A stretch of DNA of 29,369 nt, taken from contig JBNGIS010020376.1 of the NCBI GenBank assembly GCA_049999725.1, positions 1-29,369 on the forward strand, given 5' to 3'. Below, one piece after another: positions 18,246 through 29,369 of the stretch. The DNA is from Haplomitrium mnioides (Eukaryota; Marchantiophyta; Haplomitriopsida; Calobryales). Made by a program: the position numbers and the translations under genes. Under the pieces are notes generated by a model. The model was given only the letters and a program-made list of their open reading frames with translations. It had not been told where the DNA came from and did not search any database. Position 1 is the stretch's first letter, and every line of letters starts with the position of its first letter.

Positions 18246-21200
18246 CTATGAGTGATGAAATTTGTGGTCACCAAAGCAGCTTGTTTGATTTTGATGTTTA
18301 GAGCGTGTTTTTTTGATTTGATCTTAAAGTCATATGTTTGAAAATTGAGAATGATGAAGCGCATATACATCTTTGTTTTATTGAATGTATTTATTATAAG
18401 TTTTGTTTTTGATCAATTTTTGATCTTAGGAAAATCATTATAAACCTTGAAAATATCAAATAGCAATTTTTGAATGCATTTAATATATTCATATTTTGGT
18501 GGTGCTCAACTTTTAAAGGAAAAAATTCCAAAATAAAATTTTAAATACAAAAACATTCGGATGTATAAAAAACATTCTTTTGGAAAAAAAATTAGAAATA
18601 TCAAATTGGTGATTTTGATGCTCAATATCTAACCAAGAAATGAGAATGCTAACGACATAATAACTCTCATAGATAACTAGTTGGTCCAAAAGAGTTAAAG
18701 TTTGTCATACTAAAGAAGTAGAAAAAGTGTGACCGATGGATCCCTCTAAACTTAATGAAGGGTCACCAAATAAACAAGAGAGGCAAATATTGATCAAGAA
18801 AGCACACTTAACACCTATAAAATAAGCAACATACCTTTTCTGGTGGCTCATATGCTTTTGTTTCAAAGTAGCTTGAATTTTACACATGTGTAACATAACA
18901 AGAATTTATTCAGTTTTTGAATTTTCACTTTTGCAAATTGTTCCTCCAAAACTTGCATACAAGTTAGTATTTCACAATAGTCAATGTCATGTGTAGCAAA
19001 ATTTTACTACAGAAATTTCCTAAGGTTTTTTCTCTATATCTCCAAATTGGTGTTATCAGTGGTCTAATATGCATGTTTATTATTGAATCTTGGGTCAACA
19101 ACTTTACACACCCTATTAATTTGATAGTTTCCACAATTGTAAACTTTATAAGAATTTGTCTAATAAACAATAATGTCTTCAATTTGTGCAAAAACCTTTG
19201 CAAAATTTTGACCCAAGAGTATACTTGCTCAATGTTAGATGAAATTAAAAGCTTCTTGCTTCAATCAAACTCCTGGCTCTTACTTTAGTCAAACATTGTT
19301 TCTTGCAACATCTAATGTGTTCAGTTTCAATGATTGTTCTTTGATCTAACTTCTTGTGCAATTTTTTTCTACTTGCACGACTTTGGTCTATCATTAGAAT
19401 CGTTAACTTTTGCCTACATGAACAATCTTTGATTTCATTTTCTTTTTCTTGATTTTTGTGGCCATTTTTCTATTGGTAATTACTTTATTTCCTTGGTGTT
19501 GTTGAATTGTAGGTCCTCTCAAAGGAAGTACTCCTCTCAATTTGGTTTTAATATCATTGAATGAGAAAATTCACTCCCAAATGCTTTTCTTGTAGTATCG
19601 TACTACTAAAATGGAAGGCTTCACTTGTCTCAAGATTGATAGGTGCTCCAACAATTAACAAGACTACACTTAAAGATGAGTTATTAATCTTTCACCCCAA
19701 ATACCAACCAAATGGTTCATGAGTCTAAAATGAAATTCTCAGTTGCAATATGGTAAACTACTATGGGTAATTGAAAGCAACTTGGAGGCTCATAACCATT
19801 CTGTTAACTAGCAAAAACTCCTTTTCTTGTTGATATTCAAACCTATTTGAAATAAACATGCTTCAAGTACTACTCTAGAATTATTCAAATTCAATCAAAG
19901 ATGTTGATTTCTTGTCATATAAAAAAAACCTCTATGAGAACATCCAAGGAAGTTTCCAATTTCTTATCATCAAAGAACTTTTTTTTTTCTCGAAATTTCA
20001 TAGTACAATTTTAATCTTTCATCATCAAGAAAAGCTTTGAATCTTTACAAGGTTTTTTTATTGATCCAAGAATCCATCAAACTTGTTGGAGTATTGACCA
20101 ATTTAGGAGAGTACCGAATTGGGTTTTGCTCTCCTATTCAAGTACCTTTTTGAAACAATTAAATTATGATTGAACGATCATTTTTTGGTTTCCTATAAAA
20201 AAAAATCTTGCACTCTATTTGTAGCTCCTTCATTCTATTTTTGGCTAATCATTAATGGATCCATTTGATATAAACAATTGGTCACATTTTTTGTTGAGTT
20301 TCTTGTATTTTGTGGAGCTCCTATTTTGCTTGTGAGATTTGTCTTTTTGCCATATCAACAAATCACATTTTTTTTTGTTTGGATTGGTGTTGGTTGTAGA
20401 ATTATGTGTTGGATTTTTTGAAAAACCATTTATTTTGATTGGTCAATCACATTTGTTTTTGCTCTATATTCTTGCTTTTTATCCTCAAGCTAAATTCAAA
20501 AATAGTTGCTTCGCTAGTTTCAAATTACATTTGATGTTCTTTGGTGTGTGATTTGGTCCTCTTTTTGTGCTAATACTTGGTTAGAAGTACATCAATTCAA
20601 AGCACAACCATCTATTGGGTCCCTTCTTTTTACCAATGCAAACTTGATAAGTCACTAGAAAACCTTTAAAATAACCCTTCTTTTCTGTGTTTTTTATAAA
20701 CTATTTTGAACAAAAGTTTTTAAAGTAATGAGTTCACCACCTCCTTAAAATAGTGGAGCTTTTGCTAGACAACAAAATAGAAAAAAATAAAAGCTCCAAA
20801 ATAACCAAAAAAGTAAAATAAAATTGATGCACAAATCACTTTTTTCTTCTTACAATTTTCTTTTAAAGAAAATTCTATGAGCTTTTGATTTTGTGTTTGT
20901 TTTGTTATCCTTTAATGGTGGCTAAATTTTATTGATCAGGGCTAGGTTTTCAGTTTGTAGATAAGAAACCACTTTCTATAGATAACAAACCATTTGATGC
21001 AATTAAAAATCACTATTCAAGAGCGGCTCTTACATTCTTCTTCTTTCAATACTATTATATTACTATGTTGCTAAAAATTTTTGAAGTTACTAGGTTTGGC
21101 ACAAGTATTTTTTCTTGTTTCAATGTGTTGCAATGGTGTCTTATAGTGACTTTCAAGTTTATTTGAATCTTTGAGAAAAACAAAACGACTGATCACCATA

Positions 21201-23618
21201 TTTACAAAGTTTAGTATTGAAGTTTGGATTATTTTTGAAACCTCCAAGTCATTTGTTTTGAAAAATCTTTATTTAAATGTCTTTTTTCCCTTTAAAAAGC
21301 TAGCTTCCATTGCTTGGATAAGAAAAAGTAATTCAAAAATGATGAAAATAAAGAACAAGTTTGCAGTACTTTGATTAAATAATGCGTTTCTTTTCATCAA
21401 TTTTTGTTTTTAGAATTTTACCCCTCAACTTGCCATCTAATTCCATTGCACATATAGTTTGTGGATGGGATTTTTATTAGTGAATACAATGTTCCCTTAA
21501 TTAGATATTTCATCTCATATTATTTCAATTGGAAATATATTTAGCTCATATTTCTTGATATTAAGCTATATCAATTATGGTTAGTCTATCATTCACTCTG
21601 GTTAACATACTATTTTTATGCAATTGATGGTCACTGTTCAACAATAGTCCATGCATTCTTATTTTTCCTAATTTAATGAAACTTATGTTTTTTTCTACTG
21701 TTCATACAATATTTGAAGATCATTTAGTTTTTAGAGACTCATTTTTGTGTTATTTGTGAAGTGTGTAGTAAGGGTATTCTTTTGCAACCTTCTAATTCGA
21801 ATTTCATTTTATTTGTTATCGGAAGAAAATGTGAATCACCAATCACTTTTTTTTTCTTATATTTTCTATTTGTTTGTTTTCTTAAGCTTGCAAGATTTCT
21901 TTTTTGAAAATTAAAATGATTTCACAATTTTGTGCCAACTTTTTTTTTTTAATTACATTATATTGTTTGGCTCTCAAAAACAAATACAAAAGACTTTGAG
22001 AACAAAATACCAATCTACAATCTACACATCATGCAATGTATTTTATTCTAATTGTTAATCTATACTTGAGAATATTGTGTGATTTTTTGTATTCTTAAGT
22101 TGTTTTTTAGAGTTTTGAAAGGGGTTTTTGTTTAAAGCATATGTTCTTGTCTAATCATATACCATGTTCTTAGTGTTGTTTCTATTACATATGATAAGAA
22201 TTAAGGATTATATTTAATTAAATTTTTAAACAAATGTTTAACTTCTTCATTAACTTTATTTTGAAATTTGGTTTTGAAAATTGGTTTCTTTGTTAGCTTC
22301 CAAGAAACATAAATGGAGTAAATGGTCCAGTTAATGCTACCTACTTAATAATTTTAAAATTGATATAACATGAAATAAGTAAAAGAAAAATACTACATTA
22401 ATTAATATTAGAGATTAAAATTTTATATCATATCTTTGGTTATGATGATCAATAAGAATCAAGATCAAATCTTTAAAAAAATTGAATTATACTTGACAAT
22501 GTTGGTGTTCTCTCATTGTAAGCTATGCATCTTTTTAGAGAGTCAATGGTGACTTTTAGGTTGAGAAGTCAAAGCAACTTGCAAGCGAAGCAAGCTAAGT
22601 GACACCTCTTCTACAAGCATGAATGAAATGGTGTTGATGCCTACCTTCTCATTCCATGGTTCTTCTCAATTTCTTTTAGCCTTTGTTTGGGTTATCTTTG
22701 ATGTTTGCCAAGTTTGGCAATTGTTTTCTTTGGTATTTGTCTAGCTTTGCATTTGGAGTGATCTTACTCTCTTCAAGTTTGTCATTGAGTTCTTTTAAAT
22801 TGTTATTGGAGCCCATTATTTATGTTGATATTAAATTATATGAAGAATCTAGGAATAAATAAAACACTAATTCAAGAAATATAACAACGAACTAAACATC
22901 TTTCACACATTTAAGAAGTTTGAATGCAAATACAAGCAATGGAAAGAACACCTTTTAGAGAAGAAGAGAACTATATGTATTTTCCATAGCTCAAAACATA
23001 TGATTGAAATGAGGTTCTAAGTACAGCTTAGAATTTCTTATTTGAGAGCAAGAAATATTTAAAGGCTACTAACATAAGAAAATTTGGTTGGCAAAGTATT
23101 TTTCGTGCAAGTCAATTAGATAGAGTTGCAAATACTTTGTGGAGAACATCACATTGAGCAAACAAAACATAGGTTTGTTGCTTCTATTGTTTCTTAGCTT
23201 GAGTTTAAATTTGAGATTTTTAATGCTCCAAAAGTAGCAATATATTGTCTTGTGTAATCAAAACTACTTGGTACAATAAGAAGCTATGTTATGCAATTCA
23301 AGAATATTATCATGTAAATCCTTATATAAGAGAAGGAGAAGCACTTCACCATTTTGTTTGGAGATCAAAGTCGTGCACTATAATAGAAGTGACAAAAAGA
23401 GAGCCTTATGAGCTACAAGAAGAAACGTGCATGAACAAACAAATACTTTGCACCACATAAGTAAGATCACGTACTAAACCACTTGTTCTTGTTATGTATA
23501 TACCATTAATTAAAGATTTGCTTACAGAGATTGATGTGGTGCAATAACAATCACTTATCAATATAAAGCATAAGTGCCTATACCAAAATAAAAGATGCTT
23601 TTACTATGAGTAGTTAGT
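18246..23618. other. 5.4 kb of AT-rich DNA without recognised genes
   Basis: I found no frame here with convincing similarity to a known protein. Short open stretches (for example 18705-18896 on the minus strand, 18989-19288 and 23245-23460 on the plus strand) have biased, hydrophobic or low-complexity content, as expected by chance in AT-rich DNA. Poly-A and poly-T runs are frequent. Old, diverged retrotransposon DNA is the likeliest content, but I cannot name it. Confidence 0.4.
22676..22816 (-). CDS. short hypothetical reading frame, 46 residues
   Basis: ATG 22816-22814 opens MGSNNNLKELNDKLEESKIT, a hydrophilic, helix-forming start with charged residues, and ends at TAA 22676. Its composition is more protein-like than the surrounding DNA. 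It may be the beginning of a decayed gag-like gene of a minus-strand retroelement, but there is no supporting motif and chance remains possible. Confidence 0.2.
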   Translation of the reverse strand: MGSNNNLKELNDKLEESKITPNAKLDKYQRKQLPNLANIKDNPNKG

Positions 23619-24176
23619 TGTAGCACTACACACAAGTTGGCACAAGTACAACACATACAAGAGTAGCACACAAGGAACTTCAAAAACCCACAAGTTAAGA
23701 AATGCTTAACAAAGCACTCTCCTCTCTTTATATATTACATAAAAAGCACTTTGCATACATAGGTGAAGGAACCATATTGGTTCATTTTCTATCCTTGTCT
23801 AATTGGACCACACTTTTCCCTCTCTCACTAATTAGACCACCCTTTACTTTTATTCTCATTGTGCCACATGTTCTTATTTTTAGAGCCTTCTATTTCTCTT
23901 TAGTTCTCCTTATGCTACATGTTCTTATCTTAGAACCTTTTATTTGCTTTAATACTTTGTTTGCCACTTGTTCTTATCCTCTTCTAAAATAGTATGTCTA
24001 GACTTTCTCTTTCACTTTAATTTCTTGACTTTCTCTCCTCTTTCAACGTGTCATTCTCTCTATAGTAGCAACCACTTTTTGATGCTCTAACTTAGTAAAT
24101 AGCTTTCTAAAAATAGTTGACTCTATATTTTTCTTTCTTTTTTAGCTATTGCCTATTAAAGTTAGTGACCGCTACA
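23619..24176 (-). repeat. 3' LTR of a chromovirus (Ty3/gypsy), about 558 bp
   Basis: On the minus strand it starts TGTAGCGGTCACTAAC at 24176, directly after a purine run (AAAAAAGAGGA) that overlaps the end of the pol frame, as in a polypurine tract. It ends GTGCTACA at 23619, so the ends TGTAGC/GCTACA are inverted. A TATA-like ATATATAAAGAG lies near 23725 on the minus strand. No matching 5' LTR is in the window. Confidence 0.62.
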
Positions 24177-24190
24177 ATCCTCTTTTTTCT
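24177..24190 (-). other. polypurine tract of the chromovirus
   Basis: AGAAAAAAGAGGAT on the minus strand immediately precedes the LTR start TGTAGCGG, the usual primer site for plus-strand DNA synthesis in LTR retrotransposons. Confidence 0.55.
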
Positions 24191-25284
24191 AAAGAGGCAA
24201 CGTCCTCGTTGCAAGTAAGAGAGTTCTCAAAAGAGTGAATAGACACAATTGTATCAGCCGAATTCTCCAAAGGCTCATAAAGGAGGTAGCATTTCCAATG
24301 AACCAAATAATCCACAATCTCACATTGGTCATAACAACGTGTAAATTTCTTCAATAGTTGTTCCACCTCAAATTCTTCATGATCATCAATAAGCTCAAGT
24401 AGTGGAGAGGGTTTTTAAGTACAAGTAAAGGTGGTAGATTAAGGTGCAAAAGTACGTAATAAAGAGACATGAAAAACATGATGAATTTTCATATGAGAAG
24501 GTAAAACTAGTTAATAGACCACTTCATCGATATGAGCAGAAACAGAAAATGGTACAATAAAGCAAGCGAAGAGCTTACAAGAGCAAAGCAAATGGAGATT
24601 GGAAGTAGAGAACCACACTTGGTCATCTCATAATGATGAGCATCGACATATTTCTTTTGGCGATAACGAGCAACTTACAATCAAGTCTTTCCTTGGCAAG
24701 CAGGATTTTATGGTGTAGCTGATGGAGAAAATCATCAATGGTTGGACTCTTAGAGGTCGATGTAGGTTAAAGACTAGATGGTGTGGTTGGATGCTCACCA
24801 TACATCAAAAAGAAAGGTGTAGCTTGTGTAGAGCTATTGATTGAGTTATTGTAAGAGAACTCTACAAGTGGCAGCAACCAATCCCATTCTTCTTGTTCCT
24901 CCAAGGTAAAAGCTTGTAAGAAATCTTTAATGGTGCGGTTGGCTCATTCAATTTGACTATTTGATTTAGGGTGATAAACAATAGACATGGCTAGTTTGGT
25001 TTAGAGAAGACCAAATATAGTGCACCAAAACATGCTACTGAATTGAGTGTTGCAATAAGAAATAATAACTTTGGAGATACTATGATGAGAGTAGACTACG
25101 TCTAAAAACATTTGTGCTAACTCACGTGCTGTCACTTATTTGGTAGTTGGATGAATATGAATCACTTTGCTAAGCTTGTCCACAAAAGCAATAGGATCAT
25201 AGCCTGTAGAAGTATATAGTAGCTTACACACAATATTTATACTCACATGTTCCCATTGTCGATTGGAGATAGGTAACAACTATA
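24177..25284 (-). pseudogene. chromovirus pol remnant: integrase core, C-terminal region and chromodomain
   Basis: Read leftward from about 25284: QGLL, LLPISNRQWEHV, YDPIAFVDKLSKVIHIHP, ARELAQMFLDVVYSHH, CNTQFSSMFWCTIFGLL, TKLAMSIVYHPKSNSQIE, NRTIKDFLQAFTLEEQEEWD, LVEFSYNNSINSSTQATPFF and MYGEHPTT. This is the integrase core of Ty3/gypsy chromoviruses, including a D-less SYCNTQF in place of the SDRDTRF catalytic segment. After decayed sequence come IHHVFHVSLLR and EEFEVEQLLKKF, then a chromodomain, DYLVHWKCY...YEPLEN (about 24310-24250), in a frame that ends near 24172. Stops are scattered (for example QGLL-stop, TTK-stop). The 5' part is missing: a foreign LTR piece abuts at 25287. Confidence 0.82.
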
Positions 25285-25286
25285 AT

Positions 25287-25418
25287 AATCCTTGTTGTGC
25301 GCATACACATTGGCTACACAACTACGTCGTCCACACACATTCCATAACATCTACAAACATACAATAGAGAATCACAAACAATTGAGTCTCATGTGTATAC
25401 ATTGCATAAGACCCTACA
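25287..25418 (-). repeat. partial LTR copy next to the PHD-finger retroelement
   Basis: This 132-bp stretch matches the part of the neighbouring LTR at about 25683-25805. Both contain GCATACACAT, CCACACACATTCC, AACATCTACAA and ATTGAGT in the same order. On the minus strand it starts TGTAGGGTCTTATGC at 25418, one base from the presumed end of the first LTR (25420). Its other end abuts chromovirus sequence. Confidence 0.6.
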
Positions 25419-25419
25419 A

Positions 25420-25805
25420 TGTTTTTCTCGAGTGATGCCTTCTCAACAAATTTCAATTATTGATCTTTTGATATAAGAACCAGCGCATCTTTGCTTACAA
25501 AGAATCCATGCTTCTCCAAGAACTACAATACCTCATCTCTCCTCTTGGTTCATACATGCATGTGTGTGTGGCATCGAAAGATAACCTTTCAATGAGAGTA
25601 CATGGCCTTATATACCTAAACACAAAAAGACAAAAACTCAAAATGTTTAAAAATAGAAATTTGCATGAAATGGTGTGACAGTTGTTGTGTGCATACACAT
25701 TTCTTACATAATTACATTGTCCACACACATTCCACAACATCTACAAGCATATAGTAGAGAATGAACAATTGAGTTTCATGCAAATACAATGCATGAGACC
25801 TCACA
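25420..25805 (-). repeat. 3' LTR of the PHD-finger Ty3-type element, about 386 bp
   Basis: On the minus strand it starts TGTGAGGTCTCATGC at 25805, after a polypurine-like AAGGGGTAGT. A TATA-like GTATATAAGGCC lies near 25610. The proposed end is CTCGAGAAAAACA at 25420. The start is well supported by the tract and by the second copy. The end is less so, because without a second full LTR it rests only on the TG...CA rule. Confidence 0.55.
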
Positions 25806-27803
25806 ACTACCCCTTAGCTGGTGGTCAAGTCCTCTAGCACTGGCTAGTCATCTATCTCCTATAAAATCAATATACACCTACTGATGCAAAGACTAGGAGG
25901 CTGGGTACAATGAAGCCCCATCGTTCACCTCCGATAATGTATACAAACTCTAGGATTCTATAGAAACTAGTTGTTCTATGAACAATAAGAGCAGAACCAT
26001 GATCCGTTAGGAATAGTAGCCAATTGAGGCGTCAAACATAACATATGCCATCCCCTAGAACATTTGTCACAAATCAACATAGTAGCTACTCCCTTATAAA
26101 AACTATATAACATACAATTCAAACCTACATGAACTCGTTCCACACTGGGGTCCAAAGTGCCATCGATGTTCGGAATAAGATCACAATTACGCACATGGTC
26201 CTTCCAAACCATGCCATCATATCAATCTAGCTGCAAAACTCTTGAATGTAGTACCTCAAGTACATGTAGAATCTGACGACTAGTAGTGACAACAAGTGTC
26301 ATGAGTGTTGTCTATTGCAAATACACATAATCATCATGATGAAACCTCTGAGTCCTAGTGCGATATCTACCTCCACATATGGTAGCATATCGTAAAGTTT
26401 CACAATGTTGAGCAATGGCAAGGTTGTCAAACGCCATGGGCATAACTCTCTCAAACACTTGAGCTGTTTGTAAACATACATGCACCCAAACATCTGGATC
26501 ATCCAGATCCATAATCATAGTGATATACATTCGAATAGAAGAGGGTAAATTAGGTTCCCTCCCAAATAATAGAAAATAAGGTAAGAAAAATGTCAAAAAA
26601 TACCTACTTGCTAAACCTTTAACCCATGGCAAGCCATTATAATTAGAGATCCTAATCTCCATGGTGACCAACTTGCAAGCCATACTTGCGCAATGCTCTC
26701 TTCACCTTCTGAACCACTCGCTCAGTCAACCCATATACCTCAAGATGATCTCTAGATGTGGTACGATGATCAATGAGGGCTTGCTCACACAAAACTTAAA
26801 ACTCATCTTGAAATTCCATACCATGATCTGTCAACACTTCAGTAGGTGCTCCAGAATGACTGAGAACTTGATCCAAGAAAGAAATAGCCACTCCTTTGCT
26901 GGTCTTATCTAGCAATGCTACCAACTCAATCCACTTGGAGAAATGCTCCACCATCATCAACACATACCTATTGTGCCGTTGGATCAAAGGCAAGGGACCT
27001 GCAAAATCCAAACTCCAACGATATCCCAAACCCATGATAGATAGTGGCTGCAACTGAGGAGTGGGAGCATTAAATGATGCTCAAACTCTATCACACACCA
27101 TACACTTGGCAATCTACTATTGCACATTGGGGTTCATGCTCCACCACCAGTACTGTGTCTGCAGTAAGCTGTAGGTGCGCTTCACCTCAAAATGTCCTAG
27201 CTTCTCATGAGCATGACACACATTGGCTTAAGCATGACACGTACCTTCCCATTAGTCCAGACTTAAAATATCTGAGCCTCTTTCCACTTGAATCTCTTGG
27301 CTCGTTGTTGATTCTATCTCTCTCCTTGGCATCAAGTTGTCTACTCAAAAAACCTATACGTAGATACTCTAACTTATGCCCATCATTAAGAATATCTTGA
27401 TCCAAGTTAGAGTCCTCAACTTTGTCTCTTGTTGAGGTCTCAACAACAACTTTATTAGTAGAATCAACCATTATTCCACTCCAAGCTGGCATCCAAGAAA
27501 GAAAAGCATATGCATGCCAACCTTGCACCATCTTCTTATCAAACTCCTCATGATAATGCACACATGTCCCATCATGTTGGCTTATGGTGGGTTGCATCTC
27601 AAAACATCTACATTCAAGCTGGTCGCACCAACCATATAAACCACTTGGAAGTCCTACTTCTACAACGAAAATGCCCACTTGACAAGCTTGCCTATGAGTT
27701 TATTAGATTCCATCAACCATTTGAGAGGTTGATGATCTGTAACCAAAGTGAATAGAGTGCCAAAAAAAATAACAACAAAAGTGTCCCACATTCCACACTA
27801 AAC
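25806..27803 (-). pseudogene. Ty3-type pol remnant: RNase H, integrase and C-terminal PHD finger
   Basis: Read leftward: an RNase H end (about 27790-27600) with FTL, VTDHQPLKWLMESNK, GKLVKWAFSL and DFQVVYMVGAT; an HHCC-like integrase start (about 27235-27070) with SHEKLGHFEVKRTYSLLQ and KCMVCDRV; and the catalytic core (27053-26700) with WSLDFAGPLP (first Asp at 27008), KWIELVALLDK, TEVLTDHGMEF (second Asp) and GLTERVVQKVKRALRKYG (candidate Glu). Next is the C-terminal part, with LLFGREPNLPS in a shifted frame and DDPDVWVH. A PHD finger ends the protein at 25976. Frameshifts and stops are many. The element ends in the tract and LTR at 25805. Its 5' part (reverse transcriptase, gag) is absent because element C begins at 27804. 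Confidence 0.8.
25976..26119 (-). other. PHD-finger domain at the C-terminus of the Ty3-type pol
   Basis: The frame reads LNCMLYSF, ATMLICDKCSRGWHMLC, TPQLATIPNGSWFCSYC. The residues C, CxxC, H, C and WxCxxC fit a C4HC3 zinc finger, including the GWH and final W-x-C-x-x-C. The second Cys of the first pair appears lost (C at LNC, then no partner). PHD fingers usually bind histone H3 tails, so a targeting role like that of chromodomains in chromoviruses is a reasonable inference. Confidence 0.78.
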
Positions 27804-27846
27804 AACCGCTACTTTGAACTAGGAACAGGCTACTCAGAACATGAAC
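27804..27846 (+). repeat. 3'-type terminal inverted repeat of element C
   Basis: AACCGCTACTTTGAACT, then AGGAACAGGCTACTC, AGAACATGAAC and a T run. It closely matches the inverted right end of element B. Confidence 0.75.
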
Positions 27847-28689
27847 TTTTTTTTTTGTGAAAATTGTGATTTTTGAATTCAAAAAACATAAAAAAGAGGT
27901 TACTTTTTTAAAACAAAAAATACATGAGTTTTTTGGATTTTTTTTTGGCCGTTTCAACAAGTCTGTTAGAGCAAAAGTCAATTTCGTTATGTAAAATCAA
28001 TCAATATTATTATTTTTTATGAAAATATTGGAAAACTTGAATTTGATGAAAAACATAAAAATTATAGTATATTGTCATCAAAAAACTGCATTTATCACTG
28101 ATTACAATTCCAAGCCCAAAAGTTGAAATACACATTACAAAAAAATATTTTAAAATATGTTTGACTGCACAAACTCTAGGTGTGTGTAGACATAGTGTTG
28201 TTTCAAACTTTTTTGTTGGAAACAAATTACAAAACATAAAGAAAAAGCTTGAGGAGACTAGAAGTCAAGGGAATGAGTTTGCAATGGTAAACACAAAAAC
28301 AAAGAAAACGAAATATTACATGGATTTAGGAGTTTTATTTTAAACATCAAGAAAGAAGGAAGCTTTCACTTGTAGTTGAAAATCTATGGAATCAAAAGTG
28401 AACGTGAGCTTTCAAAAAGGTTCTAGCATTTAAAAATATTTTATAGTTCAACGAAACATGTACAAAAACATATCATAGTTTAGAATCAAAAAGATAGTAG
28501 CTCAGGAGATTGAATTAAGATTGTAAACAAGAAACATCTCCAAGTTTTAGACTTGATTCAACCAAACAGACGTCTCAAGATCTACAAAAGAGTCTATGAC
28601 TTGTGTACAAACAAAATTGTAATCGATAGTTTTTGTATGAAGAAGTGTAAGGGTTGTACATGAGAAGTAGAACTTGTAGAAGGTATGGA

Positions 28690-28900
28690 CTTCCACCCCA
28701 AAGTCTATACACGCATAGGAATCCGAACTCACCATCTTAACACTCCACCCCAAAGTCTATGCGCGTATAGGAATCCAAACTCACTATCTGAACATTCCAC
28801 AATAAAGACTGACAAGAACCTAGGTTTTAAGTTTCGTAGAAGAGTTTTTATACACTATATATTTTTCTTGCAAATCAAAGTCTATGCGTGCATAGGGTTC
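28690..28900. repeat. palindromic motifs in the tail of element C
   Basis: Three copies of AAAGTCTATGCGCGTATAGG-type sequence lie near 28699, 28753 and 28877. The first two are part of a 50-60-bp duplicated segment that also shares GGAATCC-AACTCAC-ATCT-AACA. Equivalent motifs occur in elements A (near 2738-2870) and B (near 15723-15860). Confidence 0.7.
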
Positions 28901-29369
28901 ACACTTCTACAACCGAGAATACAGACTATAAATGTTCTATTTTTTGCAACAAACTCTACACACGCAAAAGATTTTGATTTCTAATTCGGAATCTAAAAGT
29001 AAAAATGGGTAAAAATCTCTTTATCGAATTCAAAAAGCACTAAAGGTTTTACATTTTACAACAAAGTCTTAAAAAGAAAAAAAATTAGTCAATTTGGGTA
29101 GATGCTTCAACGAGATAATAACCTTAAACTCTTCTAGAAAATAATAAAGTTGAAAACAAAATACTTACATTTTGGAGAAGAAAATATTTTTATAAAGCAA
29201 AGAAAAATATTAACTATAAATTTAAGTTTCATTTACAAAGAACAACATTCAACTTGGAATGATTTACAGTCAAAAGTTCAAGTTGGCAAGAAAATTCAAC
29301 AAGTTGCTTAAGAAGATTTTCAAGTAATTTTTTAAATGATAATCTAAAATTACAATATACTTGAAAATA

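Larger units (their letters stand above)
27804..29369 (-). mobile_element. element C: 3' end and non-coding tail of a DUF7869-type DNA transposon
   Basis: The terminus AACCGCTACTTTGAACT lies at 27804, exactly where pol similarity of the retroelement stops. The 1.57 kb that follow align with the tail of element A (1906-3376), including TTTCAACAAG, AGAATATTGGAAAACTTGA-like sequence and the palindrome block. In A the transposase stop codon lies about 1.52 kb from the terminus, so the C coding region should begin just beyond the window. Palindromes lie near 28702, 28756 and 28880. No gene is visible in this part. Confidence 0.7.

Noticed and set aside
18826-18880. GTTTCAAAGTAGCTTG, resembling a further TIR that could close the outermost element
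   Set aside because: Only about ten contiguous bases match, the inner GCTACT block and AGTTCCTG are not recognisable, and no homology break is visible there. It is too weak to call.
23245-23460. 71-residue plus-strand frame as a real gene
   Set aside because: No motif, no promoter and no similarity I can see; its length is within chance expectation for this base composition.

Overview
This 29.4-kb, AT-rich window looks like transposon-dominated nuclear DNA of a land plant with a large genome. The evidence is Ty3/gypsy pol remnants with a chromodomain, a second Ty3-type pol with a C-terminal PHD finger, spliceosomal introns, heavy mutational decay and a 100-N scaffold gap. A non-flowering lineage (moss, lycophyte or fern) is my guess, not something the sequence proves. 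I see no intact host gene, tRNA, rRNA or CRISPR array. Almost every coding stretch is a broken gene, so most features are called pseudogenes.

Positions 1-18245 are best read as DNA transposons nested in one another. Their ends share a terminal inverted repeat (TIR) that begins A[AG]CC[AG]CTACTTTGAAC. The outermost layer is a plus-strand gene for a ParB/sulfiredoxin-like domain fused to an amino-methyltransferase (N4-cytosine or N6-adenine type). Its two halves, 192-1858 and 17598-18245, are co-linear with another copy and are separated by an insertion with matching TIRs at 1859 and 17597 (element A). Element A, an apparently internally deleted copy, is itself interrupted by element B, with matching TIRs at 4810 and 16723. 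The tail of another relative (D) fills 1-89, and a further one (C) begins at 27804 and runs off the window.

Element B (about 11.9 kb plus the gap) shows the plan of the family. From left to right it has a 5' TIR, a subterminal zone with a 25-bp repeat array (5220-5600), ParB-methyltransferase genes read leftward (10629 down to 5851, apparently a tandem duplicate), a divergent intergenic region with the gap, and a rightward putative transposase gene of DUF7869 type (11186-15220). A 1.5-kb non-coding tail and the 3' TIR follow. Element A keeps the same order in mirror image. I therefore infer a transposon family carrying two divergent genes, a DUF7869-type transposase and a ParB-methyltransferase. 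A palindromic motif near CTATGCGCGCATAG recurs in the tails of A, B and C and forms a large array inside a methyltransferase intron.

Positions 18246-23618 are AT-rich and mostly unassigned. Positions 23619-27803 hold the 3' part of a minus-strand chromovirus (LTR, chromodomain, integrase). A minus-strand Ty3-type element follows, with RNase H, integrase and PHD finger, and two adjacent LTR copies at its 3' end. Element C inserted into its RNase H region.
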